From Clostridium acidisoli DSM 12555 (lineage in GTDB: Bacteria; Bacillota; Clostridia; Clostridiales; Clostridiaceae): 64,000 nucleotides of DNA. Position 1 is the stretch's first letter, and each line of letters opens with the position of its first letter. Positions 37,764 through 47,107 of this stretch are shown one piece after another. Location of the stretch: positions 62,001-126,000 of the forward strand of contig NZ_FWXH01000005.1 in NCBI RefSeq assembly GCF_900176305.1, in the 5' to 3' direction. Position numbers and translations under genes: made by a program. Below the pieces are notes generated by a model that searched no databases, was not told the DNA's origin, and saw only the letters and a list, made by a program, of their open reading frames with translations.

Positions 37764-39251
37764 TTATCGTTTTAAGTTTATGTCTTTGTATTCTTCTAAT
37801 GCTTTATTTGATAATACATTCTTAATAGTTGACTGTTGATTTATTTTTGTAAATGGTACTTTAGCTTTCGTTACTGGCGCAATTTTAGCAGCTCCATTTA
37901 TACAACCACCTTCACATAGCATGCCTTCAATGAAGTTTCCGCCTAATTTACCAGCTTTAGCAATAGTGATGCTCTTTTTAATTTCTGTTGCTCCTGAAGC
38001 TTTAATTGGCTTGAAGTCTGAATCAATACTTTTTTCTTTAATATAGTTTTCTATAGATGCAGTTACACCACCTCCCATAGCAAAACCTCTGCCAAATATT
38101 GATGCATCATTTACTATTATATCTTCACAAGTAGAAGGATCTATTTGAAATGCATCAAATAAAGCTATTAATTCTTCAAAAGTTAATACATAATCAACAG
38201 AATCTTTTATAGAATCTTTCAATGCCTCATTTTTTTTAGCAGTACAAGGCCCTATAAATACTACTTTTGCATCTTTATCTTTAGCTTTTACATATCTTCC
38301 TGTTGCTACCATTGGAGAAACAGTTCCTGAAATTCTTCCAGCTTGATCAGGCATAATTTTTTCAATATAACTTAAGAAACCTGGACAACATGAACTTGTC
38401 ATATAACTATCGCCATTTTCCATTCTTTCTACAAATTCATTACTTTCATGTACGGTAACAGCATCTGCTCCACACGCTACTTCTACCATATCTGTAAAAC
38501 CTAGTGATCTAATTGCATTTTTAACCTGTCCATAAGTTATTTTTGACCCAAATTCTCCAGCTATTGATGGTGCAACTATAGCATAAATATTTTCTTTATT
38601 CATTAAACTATTAACAACATTAACTAATGAACTCTTGTCCTCTATGGCTCCAAATGGACATATTGACATGCAAGCACCACAATTTACACATTTATTTTCT
38701 GTAATTACAGCAATGAAATCGTAAGCATTAAAACTTAATGCTCCTGTTGGGCATGATTTTTTACAAGGCCTTATATTTTGTGCAATAGCATTATAAGGAC
38801 ATACCTTATTACACATTCCACATTCCTTACATTTATCAGAATCAATATGAGCTCTTCCATTAACATATGTAATTGCTCCAAAATTGCAAACACTTTCACA
38901 CTTATGTGCTATACAATTTCTACAAGCATCAGTAACTTTAAATTTTTTTGTTGGGCATCTATCACATGCCGCTCTTATCACATATAATATTTGTTTTTCT
39001 TCATTTATATCAATTAGTTCTTGTGCATTTTTACCATTTGGTTTATAGCCTGCCGCAAGTTTTGCTCGTTCTAAGAGTATTTCCCTTTCGTGTTCGACAG
39101 TATCTCTATACGTTGCAATTTCGCCTTTAATCATAGCATAAGGAATTTTATCTAGTTCTTTTTTGCTAATATTATTCTCCTTTGCTAATACTGCAATTTT
39201 AGTAAGAACTTCATGCTTTAGCTTTAAAAGTTGATTATCAAATTGAAACAT
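37764..39251 (-). CDS. [FeFe] hydrogenase, group B-like monomeric form
   Basis: A 495-residue iron hydrogenase. The N-terminal part has many cysteines, including CDRCP...CRNC...CESVC, and two ferredoxin-type 4Fe-4S sets (CKECGMCNKVCP near 140, CVNCGACMSICP near 190). The H-cluster motifs are TSCCPGF, GPCTAKKNE and EGMLCEGGCINGAA. TSCCPGF with PCTAKK in place of TSCCPGW and MPCTAKK is typical of group B enzymes, such as the extra hydrogenases of C. acetobutylicum and C. pasteurianum. ATG 39251 lies 9 bases after AGGAGA; GTG 39260 abuts that site. Confidence 0.93.
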   Translation of the reverse strand: MFQFDNQLLKLKHEVLTKIAVLAKENNISKKELDKIPYAMIKGEIATYRDTVEHEREILLERAKLAAGYKPNGKNAQELIDINEEKQILYVIRAACDRCPTKKFKVTDACRNCIAHKCESVCNFGAITYVNGRAHIDSDKCKECGMCNKVCPYNAIAQNIRPCKKSCPTGALSFNAYDFIAVITENKCVNCGACMSICPFGAIEDKSSLVNVVNSLMNKENIYAIVAPSIAGEFGSKITYGQVKNAIRSLGFTDMVEVACGADAVTVHESNEFVERMENGDSYMTSSCCPGFLSYIEKIMPDQAGRISGTVSPMVATGRYVKAKDKDAKVVFIGPCTAKKNEALKDSIKDSVDYVLTFEELIALFDAFQIDPSTCEDIIVNDASIFGRGFAMGGGVTASIENYIKEKSIDSDFKPIKASGATEIKKSITIAKAGKLGGNFIEGMLCEGGCINGAAKIAPVTKAKVPFTKINQQSTIKNVLSNKALEEYKDINLKR

Positions 39252-39314
39252 TACACACACTCTCCTATGAATAATTTTTATTTTATCTTTTAATAGATAC
39301 CAATATCTCTAATC

Positions 39315-39673
39315 TTATGAACGACGATAGTGAATTTCATAAGTCAAGGCACTTACAGGAACTTTAAACGGCCCATGATTCATTCCTGATGGTTGAACTG
39401 CAACTATTCCTTTAGTAAATACTTGGTTGTCGCAAATCAGCCCACCTTCAATAATATAAACTTCTTCCCAACACTCGTGAGTCAAAATGTTTGTTGTCTT
39501 TGTTCCTGGTGCAAATTTCAAAAGTCTAGTAAATTCACTCGTCTTTTTATCCTCTGTAACTATTAGTTCCAATACACCCTCAGGGTAGTCCTTTGGCCAG
39601 TGCCAACTTATAACGTATTAGGATTAAAAAACTCTTTTTCTTCTTTCGGAATAATAGTGACTTGCTTCTTTAC
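39315..39673 (-). pseudogene. Cupin protein gene, frameshifted at the 5' end
   Basis: The 3' part encodes an intact small cupin fold (THECWEEVYIIEGG, GMNHGPFKVP) and can be read from TTG 39572 as 85 residues. The frame upstream (WHWPKDYPEGVLELIV) looks like family sequence too. A further N-terminal piece, KKQVTIIPKEEKEFFNPNT, sits in another frame after a shift near 39620 and lacks a start codon. I infer a broken gene, though the cupin part could still be made. It lies just upstream of the hydrogenase on the same strand. Confidence 0.6.
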
Positions 39674-39703
39674 ATTTATTATATTACAATTTAGGCAGGA
39701 GGT

Positions 39704-39721
39704 ATGTTGCATAGGCAACAT
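39704..39721 (+). promoter_or_regulatory. Hairpin between ribosome site and start of the Crp gene
   Basis: ATGTTGC-ATAG-GCAACAT is a perfect 7-bp palindrome directly after AGGAGGT (39697-39703) and 9 bases before ATG 39731. Folding would bring the ribosome site to about 9 bases from that ATG. It could instead be a DNA operator. Confidence 0.5.
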
Positions 39722-39730
39722 AGCATAACA

Positions 39731-40390
39731 ATGATAGAGCATATAGAAATTTTAAAACAAACAAGTCTTTTTTATGGGATCAAGATGGAAGAAATAGAGA
39801 AAATACTCAAGTGTATGTATGCCAGGTTTGTTGAATTTGAAAAAGATGAAATGATTATATGTGAAGGCAGTGAAATAAATGACATTGGTATTTTATTATC
39901 AGGTTATGGACGATCTATTAAGCAGGATGAATCAGGTAAAACATCGATTATAACTCTTTTGAAGCCAGGAAGCTTCATTGGTATTTTATTGGCTGCTAGT
40001 AAAAATCGTAAGAGTCCGGTATCAGTACAGGCACAAGAGCACCTTTCTGTACTCTTTATTCCTATCGAAAATTTTATTTCAGGATACATCAATGATTGTC
40101 CTAAATACAATGTTTTGTTACGTAATTATATCGATGCTATAGCAGAAAAAGCTATGATTTTGCATGATAGAAATGATTGCTTGATAAAGTCAAGTGTAAG
40201 AGAAAAGGTATTATCATATTTAAAAAGAGTAGCAAAAGAAGAAGGAAGCAATACTTTTACTACACCATTTGATAGAAATGATATGGCTGAATACGTTAAT
40301 GTAGAACGAAGTGCTCTTTCCAGAGAACTTTCTAGAATGAAAAAGGATGGAATAATTGATTATTATAAAAATAGTTTTAAGCTTTTATAA
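39731..40390 (+). CDS. Crp/Fnr-family transcriptional regulator
   Basis: A 219-residue regulator with a cyclic-nucleotide-binding-like N-terminal fold (EMIICEGSEINDIGILLSG, LLKPGSFIGILLA) and a Crp-type helix-turn-helix (TPFDRNDMAEYVNVERSALSRELSRMKKDG). The Fnr cysteine cluster is absent at the N terminus. The family usually begins IEHIEILKQTSLF, which points to ATG 39731; ATG 39704 touches the ribosome site. It is divergent from the cupin-hydrogenase pair, a hint that it controls them. Confidence 0.88.
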   Translation: MIEHIEILKQTSLFYGIKMEEIEKILKCMYARFVEFEKDEMIICEGSEINDIGILLSGYGRSIKQDESGKTSIITLLKPGSFIGILLAASKNRKSPVSVQAQEHLSVLFIPIENFISGYINDCPKYNVLLRNYIDAIAEKAMILHDRNDCLIKSSVREKVLSYLKRVAKEEGSNTFTTPFDRNDMAEYVNVERSALSRELSRMKKDGIIDYYKNSFKLL

Positions 40391-40872
40391 ATATACAATA
40401 TTCTTAAAGTATAAAGAATCAAGCTTCTTGTTATTCATACAATTCAAAAAATTAATGTTATTAAAATTATAGTACATTAAAAATCTCTTGCATCAACAAA
40501 ACGGTTGTTTCTGAACTTTGGATAACTGCCATCTGCTGGTATTCACATTTTGCAAGTGAAATTGAACACTTTCAAAAGCAGAAACTAGCAGAATATCCAA
40601 AGATAAGAAAGAACCCCAAAAAGGTGTAAGAGGCTTTAAAAAGTACATTGTAGCCTATCACTTAATCATCCGCATCTCAGCATTACCCTTAACAGGAATC
40701 TTGTACCCAGGGGGAAGCTCTGTGTCTAGTGCACACATCACTTCAAATGTAGCTAGAAAAGTGCAATGGCAACTGCAACTAACTTTTCAAGAGTTAATTA
40801 CCTGCCAAACAAATGCTTTGGTATATTTTTTATGGTTAGCAATGATAAGTGTAAAGGTAACATTTTTGTTGA
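40391..40872. other. Gene-poor stretch with debris
   Basis: No intact gene. An inverted repeat CTTTGGATA / TATCCAAAG lies around 40517-40602. A minus-strand stretch near 40670-40760 reads as a short peptide-like piece (LDTELPPGYKIPVKGNAEM) that ends in stops. I cannot name its origin. Confidence 0.4.
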
Positions 40873-41583
40873 CATAGCATCTATAATTTTGTAAAAACAA
40901 TATACTATTACAATAGAAATTATATATGTGGGAAGACTGTTCAATATGAAGTATTTAATGGTATATGGATTGTTTATCATGACTTAATATTATTGAAATC
41001 CGAATTATTTCTTTTAGAAGAAACTAGAGTGATTAGAATGAACTATTGTATTTCAGGACGGTGTGAACTGCATTATAAAAATAATAAGGTGTTTTATGTA
41101 GGAACTGGTGATTTTGTTGCTGCTCTTTTAGATAATGAGCAATATAAACATAGTTTCCCGTTAGGAAATTATAAGGGGATCTCTATTGTTACCAATGAAA
41201 AAAAGTTAGATGCTTTTTTAAAAGCCATATTTGTTAATACAAAAATTACAAGTTTTATGCTGCTTCAAAAAATAAAGGAATATGGACAATATATGGTGTT
41301 ATTAAATAATAGTACACTACAAGCAATAATGAAAGAAATTATTGAGCCAGATGATAGCTTTTGGAAAGAAAAATCTATACTTAAATTTACAGAGGTCATT
41401 TTGCTGATAATTAATGATGATGTGGAAGTAAGTCAAGTGAAAGGGAAACACTTTGATAGAAATTTAACTAATAAAGTTAAACAAATAAAAAAAGAAGTTG
41501 CAGAAAATACAGAATTGTATACTAAAATAGAAGAAATATCAAAAAAATATAATATTAATTCTAATATGCTCCCCTTATGGTAG
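40873..41583 (+). pseudogene. AraC-family regulator, truncated at both ends
   Basis: The frame is open from 40873 but has no start codon until TTG 40993. Upstream codons already read as family sequence (VFNGIWIVYHD), then LHYKNNKVFYVGTGDFVA and the linker typical of AraC regulators. It stops in the first helix-turn-helix helix (KIEEISKKYNINSNML), so the DNA-binding domain is missing. I infer an inactive gene. Confidence 0.75.
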
Positions 41584-41626
41584 ACAGTTTAAATAATAAA
41601 ACTGTTATCATAGGAGGAGTATTTTT

Positions 41627-41697
41627 ATGTTTAGAAATAAATTTTTACCTGAAATGAAAATGATGATAGGATACTAAATAAAAATAGTATCCTTTTT
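41627..41697 (+). pseudogene. Gene scar with 26-base repeat and terminator
   Basis: AGGAGGAG precedes a 16-codon frame (MFRNKFLPEMKMMIGY). Its last part (41660-41685) is identical to 35474-35499. The repeat also forms a terminator: AGGATACT pairs with AGTATCCT (41668-41693), then T6. It looks like an internal deletion that fused the start and end of a gene. Confidence 0.5.
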
Positions 41698-41786
41698 TAT
41701 TGGAATTACACCAGTTTCATTAAGTGAAATCAAAATAAGTATAAGTGAAAAAATTTATAACATTTCAAAAGGAAAATTAATATAAA

Positions 41787-41840
41787 TTAGTTGAATCGTT
41801 CAACTAAATATACTATAATTTAGTTGAAAGATTCAACTAA
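41787..41840 (+). promoter_or_regulatory. Promoter with two identical MarR operators
   Basis: Two 21-base palindromes, TTAGTTGAA-N3-TTCAACTAA, lie at 41787-41807 and 41820-41840. The -35 box TTGAAT (41791-41796) is inside the first. The -10 box TATAAT (41814-41819) lies between them, with a 17-base spacer. Binding would cover the whole promoter. Confidence 0.9.
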
Positions 41841-41863
41841 TAAAAAGAGGTGAGTATATAAAA

Positions 41864-42331
41864 ATGAATATTGAAACATTTGTAGAAGTAGGAGTATTAA
41901 ACAGACAATCTCAAGCTTATATAAGTAATGCTTTAAAAAACATTAATATCAGTTATTCTGAATGTGTTTTTTTGTCAAATCTATATAATAATGAAGGTAT
42001 TAATCAAGAAGAATTGTCTTCAATATTATTTATCGATAAGACACTAACAGCAAAATCAATAAAGTCGCTTGAAGAAAAAGGATTTTTAATTAGAGAAAGG
42101 TGTGAAATAGATAAAAGGTCTAAAAGGCTTTACTTAACTGATAAAGGAAGAGGTTGCAAAGAAGAAATATTTTCACGTTTGGAAAAATGGATAAATTTTA
42201 TTACAGATGGAATGGATATAAAAACTAAAAATGTTGTTTTTAATGGTTTGCGACTAATGTCTGAAAGAGCTGCAAGTGCTAACTTTGATGAATTATTGCA
42301 AAATATTGATGAAAATGGTAACAAAGATTGA
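41864..42331 (+). CDS. MarR-family repressor of the hydrolase cluster
   Basis: A 155-residue MarR winged-helix protein: INQEELSSILFIDKTLTAKSIKSLEEKGF is the DNA-binding helix pair and ERCEIDKRSKRLYLTDKG the wing with the conserved DxR. AAGAGGTGAG precedes ATG. It follows twin operators and starts a row of hydrolase genes (esterase, amidohydrolase, C45-like) on the same strand, so it probably represses that operon until an aromatic or acyl ligand binds. Confidence 0.92.
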   Translation: MNIETFVEVGVLNRQSQAYISNALKNINISYSECVFLSNLYNNEGINQEELSSILFIDKTLTAKSIKSLEEKGFLIRERCEIDKRSKRLYLTDKGRGCKEEIFSRLEKWINFITDGMDIKTKNVVFNGLRLMSERAASANFDELLQNIDENGNKD

Positions 42332-42362
42332 TTAAAAAATATATAGAAAGAAGGAATGACAA

Positions 42363-43292
42363 ATGCCTTTAAATCCTAAACTTGAAAAACTATTAGAAAC
42401 AGACTTTGAGGGTATATATTCTATGGGAATTGATAAACTTAGAGAGTACTATGCAAAAAGCTGGGATGACTATAAAGGAGAGATACTAGAAGTTGGTTCT
42501 GTAGTAAATCGTGTCGTTAAAACTTCTAAAAGAGACACTCCAATAAGAATATATTATCCGAAGGCAGAAGGTCCTCATCCTGCATTTATATGGATTCATG
42601 GTGGTGGATTTGTACTTGGAAATATTGAAGCCTATGATTATATATGTCGAAAGATTACAAACTGTGCAAATTGTGCTGTAATATCCATAGACTATGGTCT
42701 TGCACCAGAGCATAAATTCCCTGAACCTGTAGAAGAATGCTATCAGGTTACTAAATGGATATTTAATAATGCTAAAGAGATAAATGTTAATCCTGATAAA
42801 ATTGCCATTGGAGGTGAGAGTGCCGGTGGTAACCTTACTGCTGTAATAAGTCAGCTTTCAAGAGATAGAGGGGAATTTTCAATTGTTTATCAAGTTATTA
42901 TTAGTGCAGTGCTGGATCTGCTTGGGGAAACAAAACCAAAATCCAGAGTAGAAAATGCTGAAGGCTACAGGCTTACAACAAAACGTAATGGTTGGTTTAT
43001 GCAGCTATATTTAAGAGATTTAAAAGAAGCTAAAAATCCATTAGCTTCACCATTACTTGCAGATAACCTTGAAGGTCTTCCAGCTGCATGCATTATCACC
43101 TCAGAATATGATATATTAAGGGATGAGGGTGAACATTATGCAAAGCGGTTATCCGAGTCTGGAGTTGAAGTATGCCTTAAGAGATATGATGGAATTATCC
43201 ATGGCTTTTTTAACATGCAGACCTTGCTGGAAGACGCCCGTGATGCTCTTGCTTTAGTATGTACAAAACTAAATGAAGCTTTTAATAAATAG
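42363..43292 (+). CDS. Alpha/beta hydrolase, HSL-type esterase/lipase
   Basis: A 309-residue carboxylesterase of the hormone-sensitive-lipase group: oxyanion motif HGGG at 80-83, nucleophile S153 in GGESAGGN, acid in SEYDILRDEGEHYA and histidine in IHGFFNMQ near the C terminus. It has no signal peptide, so it is cytoplasmic. It lies 31 bases after the MarR gene and is probably co-regulated. The natural ester is unknown. Confidence 0.93.
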   Translation: MPLNPKLEKLLETDFEGIYSMGIDKLREYYAKSWDDYKGEILEVGSVVNRVVKTSKRDTPIRIYYPKAEGPHPAFIWIHGGGFVLGNIEAYDYICRKITNCANCAVISIDYGLAPEHKFPEPVEECYQVTKWIFNNAKEINVNPDKIAIGGESAGGNLTAVISQLSRDRGEFSIVYQVIISAVLDLLGETKPKSRVENAEGYRLTTKRNGWFMQLYLRDLKEAKNPLASPLLADNLEGLPAACIITSEYDILRDEGEHYAKRLSESGVEVCLKRYDGIIHGFFNMQTLLEDARDALALVCTKLNEAFNK

Positions 43293-43345
43293 ATTCTTTT
43301 ATATTATTTCTCAAATATAAAACTTGTAAATATAAGGTGGAAAGT

Positions 43346-44365
43346 ATGGAAAATAACGTAGAAAATTTAATAAAAAATTATAAAGGAAATGGTATACTTA
43401 AAATTGATATGCATGCACATTATCTGCCACAAGCTTATAAAGATGCATTATTAAATAGTGGAGAAAAAAATCCAGATGGATTCCCAACCCCCAAATGGGA
43501 TCCAGAAGTGCATCTAAAAACAATGCAGCAGCTAGGTATATCTAGATCAATGCTATCAATATCATCTCCTCATATTAATTTTGGGGATAGAAATGCTGCT
43601 AAAATCTTAGCTAGAAAAGTAAATGAAGATGGAGCAGAACTTGTAAAAAAGTATCCTGGTCGATTTGGTCTGCTTGCCTCTTTACCACTGCCTAATGTGG
43701 AAGATAGTATAGAAGAAATTCAATATACAAAGGATATTTTGCATGTTGATGGTTTTGCTTTACCTACTAATACGCAAGGAGTCTATTTAGGAAATCCTTG
43801 TTTGGATCTTGTATTTGAAGAGTTAAACAGGCACAAAGCCGTGGTTGTTCTTCATCCAAATAAACCTAGTAATGTTCCTGAAAATGTTGTTGAAGGTTTG
43901 CCTATTCCTATGATGGAATTTTTCTTTGATACAACTCGTACTGTAATTAATATGATATTAAAAGGGACATTAAAGAAATTTCCTGATATTAAATTCATCA
44001 TTCCTCATGCTGGCGCTTTTTTGCCAATACTTGCTGATAGGATTGCTTCTGCAATTCAAATGACACCAGACTCATTTGGTGAGAATATAAAAGGAGAGGC
44101 AGATAGGATAGATATCTATGATGCTTTAAAAAATTTATATTATGATGTAGCTGGAGTTTGTCTTCCTAGACAATTAGCTGATCTTTTACAAATTGTTAAC
44201 GTTGAACATTTATTATATGGAAGCGATTATCCTTATACATCAAAGTTTGGATGTATTATATTAGCTGATGCTTTAGATAAAACCAATTTGCTTAATAATG
44301 AACAGCGTCGTGCTATCTACCATGATAATGCATTAAAATTATTTCCGCATTTAAAATTAGGATAA
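43346..44365 (+). CDS. ACMSD-like amidohydrolase/decarboxylase
   Basis: A 339-residue amidohydrolase_2 (TIM-barrel metal) protein. Metal ligands are in KIDMHAHYLP near residue 22, with HPN near 170, IPHAGAFLP near 220 and YGSDYPY near 292. The family includes aminocarboxymuconate semialdehyde decarboxylase and benzoate-type decarboxylases. GTG 43337 lies within AAGGTGG, so ATG 43346 is the start. It is third in the MarR-controlled row. Confidence 0.88.
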   Translation: MENNVENLIKNYKGNGILKIDMHAHYLPQAYKDALLNSGEKNPDGFPTPKWDPEVHLKTMQQLGISRSMLSISSPHINFGDRNAAKILARKVNEDGAELVKKYPGRFGLLASLPLPNVEDSIEEIQYTKDILHVDGFALPTNTQGVYLGNPCLDLVFEELNRHKAVVVLHPNKPSNVPENVVEGLPIPMMEFFFDTTRTVINMILKGTLKKFPDIKFIIPHAGAFLPILADRIASAIQMTPDSFGENIKGEADRIDIYDALKNLYYDVAGVCLPRQLADLLQIVNVEHLLYGSDYPYTSKFGCIILADALDKTNLLNNEQRRAIYHDNALKLFPHLKLG

Positions 44366-44482
44366 TATATTGCAATAGGTTAATTTATTTTTGCTAAAGT
44401 AATTATAATATTGAAATTAGTATTGGTAAACCACAGAATACTTAAAAGTGGTGAAATTAAGATCTGAAAAGGAGAGAATATA

Positions 44483-45547
44483 ATGAAGAATGCGAAAGAG
44501 TTTAAAATCATTGAGTGCCAAGGCACTCCTTATGAAATCGGCCAACAGTGGGGAGAAGGATGCCAAGAGAGTATCCTAAAGGTTTCGGAAAACATTTTTA
44601 ATAGTATGATGATTTATTATCAAGCATCAAAGGAAGAGGTCATTTCTAATGCTATGAAGTTTTTCAATGCCGTTCAAAAGTTTGATCCCTATCTGGTTGA
44701 AATAATGAGGGGACAGGCTGATGCCACTGGGCTTAGTCTGGAAGAAATATTTACGCAAAAGTGCTTTAATGAGCTTACTTTCCAGTATAATAATGTTTCA
44801 GGGCTTTCAGGATTATGTACTTCATTTGCAGCAACAGGAAAAGCAACACAAGATGGGAAAACTATTCTGGGACAAAACATAGATTTTCTTCCTGAAGCAC
44901 CAATAGATTTATTAAAAATTCATCATGCCAATGGCCTTCAACAATTCGTATTAAGTTTTTCAAATTCCAGTGAATTTATATTTTCGTCTGCTGGAATCGG
45001 AATGTGCGCAAATGCTACTATAGGTAAAAATTATTTATCTAATATTCCAGTGGGCTGCTATCTTCCTAGAGTGATGAGGGAGAAAAGTATCCACGATGCT
45101 ATGGATATACTTAAACAAGTTGCCCGTGGCCTTGGTTACTATCATTTAGCCGATATAAACGGCCAGATGTTAGGTATTGAGAGTATTCATAACGACTTTG
45201 AAATTATATACCCTGAAAGGGATATAATGTTGCACTCCAATCATTATCTCACAGAACGTTTTAAGGAAGAAGACACGGCTCCACAATTACAGCCAGACAG
45301 CTACCATCGTTTAGACAGAATTCGTAGCCTAATAGATAAGCATTATGGGCACATAAATATTGAAATTGTTAAGAAAATATTGGTTGATCACGACCAAAAT
45401 CCATATTCCATATGTCGACACATTGATCATAAGGTTCCAATATCATCAAAAACTCTTGCATCATTCATTATGGTACCTGAAGATGGGGCTATATATATAG
45501 CAGCTGGTAATCCATGTGAATATGAGTATGTACGGTATGAGTTTTAG
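44483..45547 (+). CDS. C45-type acyltransferase/amidase (isopenicillin N acyltransferase-like)
   Basis: A 354-residue Ntn-hydrolase of the peptidase C45 family. The probable autocatalytic nucleophile is C112 in SGLCTSFAATG, followed by GQNIDFLP and, toward the C terminus, HSNHYL and LDRIRSLI. Fungal members move acyl groups on 6-APA; bacterial ones are often amidases of N-acyl compounds. No signal peptide is seen. AAAGGAGAG precedes ATG. A 117-base gap separates it from the amidohydrolase gene, so it may have its own promoter. Confidence 0.85.
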   Translation: MKNAKEFKIIECQGTPYEIGQQWGEGCQESILKVSENIFNSMMIYYQASKEEVISNAMKFFNAVQKFDPYLVEIMRGQADATGLSLEEIFTQKCFNELTFQYNNVSGLSGLCTSFAATGKATQDGKTILGQNIDFLPEAPIDLLKIHHANGLQQFVLSFSNSSEFIFSSAGIGMCANATIGKNYLSNIPVGCYLPRVMREKSIHDAMDILKQVARGLGYYHLADINGQMLGIESIHNDFEIIYPERDIMLHSNHYLTERFKEEDTAPQLQPDSYHRLDRIRSLIDKHYGHINIEIVKKILVDHDQNPYSICRHIDHKVPISSKTLASFIMVPEDGAIYIAAGNPCEYEYVRYEF

Positions 45548-45616
45548 CCAAAACTATGTGTAGACTTATTAGCAGAATATACAATAAAAGGAGGACTTTC
45601 TAATTTTATTAATTTA

Positions 45617-45913
45617 AAAGGTTTAGCACAGATTTTTATTGATGCATGTAGAACTTATGATGTGGTATCTAGAATGGGAGGAGAAGAGTTTTCTGTAATA
45701 TTATTAGATTGTTCGAAGTCTAAGGCTTTTAAAATTGCAGAAAGATTAAGGAAGAATGTTGAAAATAATGATTTTTGCATTTCAGATAATAAGGTTATAA
45801 AAATTACAATTTCAATCAGAATATCATCATATCCTCAATTGACAAGTCAAATTGATAATTTAATTAAAGATGATGATGTTGCATTATATGAAGCAAAAAA
45901 TAGTGTTGTTTAA
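45617..45913 (+). pseudogene. Diguanylate cyclase (GGDEF) fragment
   Basis: The frame encodes the second half of a GGDEF domain: LAQIFIDACRTYDVVSRMGGEEFSV, with GGEEF as active site, then AERLRKNVE and a degraded end DDDVALYEAKNSV. The first half of the domain (the KxxND region) and any start codon are missing, so it cannot be an active cyclase. Confidence 0.8.
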
Positions 45914-46285
45914 TAATTATAAAACTTAATGAAAAATTCATTATGATGAGTCAAATAAATTTAAAATACAATTATAAGTAAAATTAGATGCTTTGTTATA
46001 ATATTAAAAAAGTATAAAAGATCACAATATGGCGCTTATATCCATGATGTGGTCTATTTTCTATGGGAAAAATTAGAAAGGCAGTCGTTTGTATACAACG
46101 AAAATATGAGGTACGTTCACCACCATTAAAAACTAATAAAATTTTTCCTAGTCTGTTTAATTTATATCTACCTAAATAACTGTATTTTTATGTGGCAGAA
46201 TAGAAAAAAATCAGAAGTAAATTGTTTATTTTAAATATGAAAAGAAGAAAGGTAAAAATATGAAATGAAAATATGAATCCCAAAC
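45914..46285. other. Non-coding stretch with mobile-element repeat
   Basis: No gene seen. Bases 46211-46238 repeat 37072-37099 exactly (28 bases). The repeat lies directly before the DUF961 genes, so it is probably part of the same lost integrative element. Confidence 0.5.
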
Positions 46286-46572
46286 ATGGAAAATACATTC
46301 AGAAATTTAGAACATGCTGGTGAAGGTAATGTTGAACAGAGAAGGTTAAATGGACGTAGTACAATTTTATCACGAAGCTACAATTTATATTCAGATATTC
46401 AAGAGCAGATGATATTGTTGTTATTCTTCCACTTGAAGCAGGCAAAAAGTATTTTGAAGTTGAAAAAAGAGTAAAGCTTATAAATCCACGAATTACCGCA
46501 GAAGGTTATAAGATTGGAACTCGTGGATTTACAAATTATATTCTTCATGCAGATGATATGGTAGAAGCATAA
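46286..46572 (+). pseudogene. DUF961 (Tn916 Orf23-like) gene, frameshifted
   Basis: Bases 46286 to about 46405 read MENTFRNLEHAGEG ... SRSYNLYSDIQE. After a one-base shift the protein continues as DDIVVILPLEAGKKYFEVEK ... GFTNYILHADDMVEA to the stop at 46572. Together they match the first DUF961 (YdcP-like) protein of Tn916-family conjugative elements. It is broken by the shift near 46405. Confidence 0.8.
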
Positions 46573-46592
46573 GGAAAGGAAGGTAAATTTAT

Positions 46593-46985
46593 ATGAGAGT
46601 AGCAAATGGGTTTGTTATTGATAAAGAGGCCACATTTGGAAATTTAAAGTTTTCTGCTTTAAGACGTGAGGTGCATTTACAAAATGAAGATGGTACGGTA
46701 TCAGATGAAATAAAGGAGCGTACTTACGATTTAAAGTCAATAGGGCAAGGAAGAATGATTCAAGTTAGTATTCCTGCAAATGTATCTTTAAAAGAGTTTG
46801 ACTACAATGCAGAAGTTGAAAGAATAAATCCTGTGGCAGATACTGTTGCTAATGGCACTTTTCAAGGTGCAGATGTAGATTGGTATATCAAGGCGTATGA
46901 TATTGTTTTAAAGAAACATGTCTCTACTGTTAGCCAAAATCACCAATCACAGGGAAACAAAAACAATAGTAATAAAGTAGATTAG
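46593..46985 (+). CDS. DUF961 protein (Tn916 Orf22-like)
   Basis: A 130-residue intact frame of the second DUF961 gene: IDKEATFGNLKFSALRREV, EIKERTYDLKS, MIQVSIPANVSLKEFDYNAE and TFQGADVDWYIKAYDIVLK are family hallmarks. AAAGGAAGG lies about 10 bases before ATG. In Tn916-type elements it is followed by the FtsK-like coupling gene; here that is absent, so this is a stranded relic even though the frame is open. Confidence 0.85.
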   Translation: MRVANGFVIDKEATFGNLKFSALRREVHLQNEDGTVSDEIKERTYDLKSIGQGRMIQVSIPANVSLKEFDYNAEVERINPVADTVANGTFQGADVDWYIKAYDIVLKKHVSTVSQNHQSQGNKNNSNKVD

Positions 46986-47107
46986 GAGAGGAGATATAAG
47001 CTGTGAAGTACTATATATATCGTGGCAAGAGAGTAATCTCTTGGATGACCAGTTGAAGAATATTAAGCACTAAAAAAAGAATTAGGGGTTAATATTTGTA
47101 AATCAGT

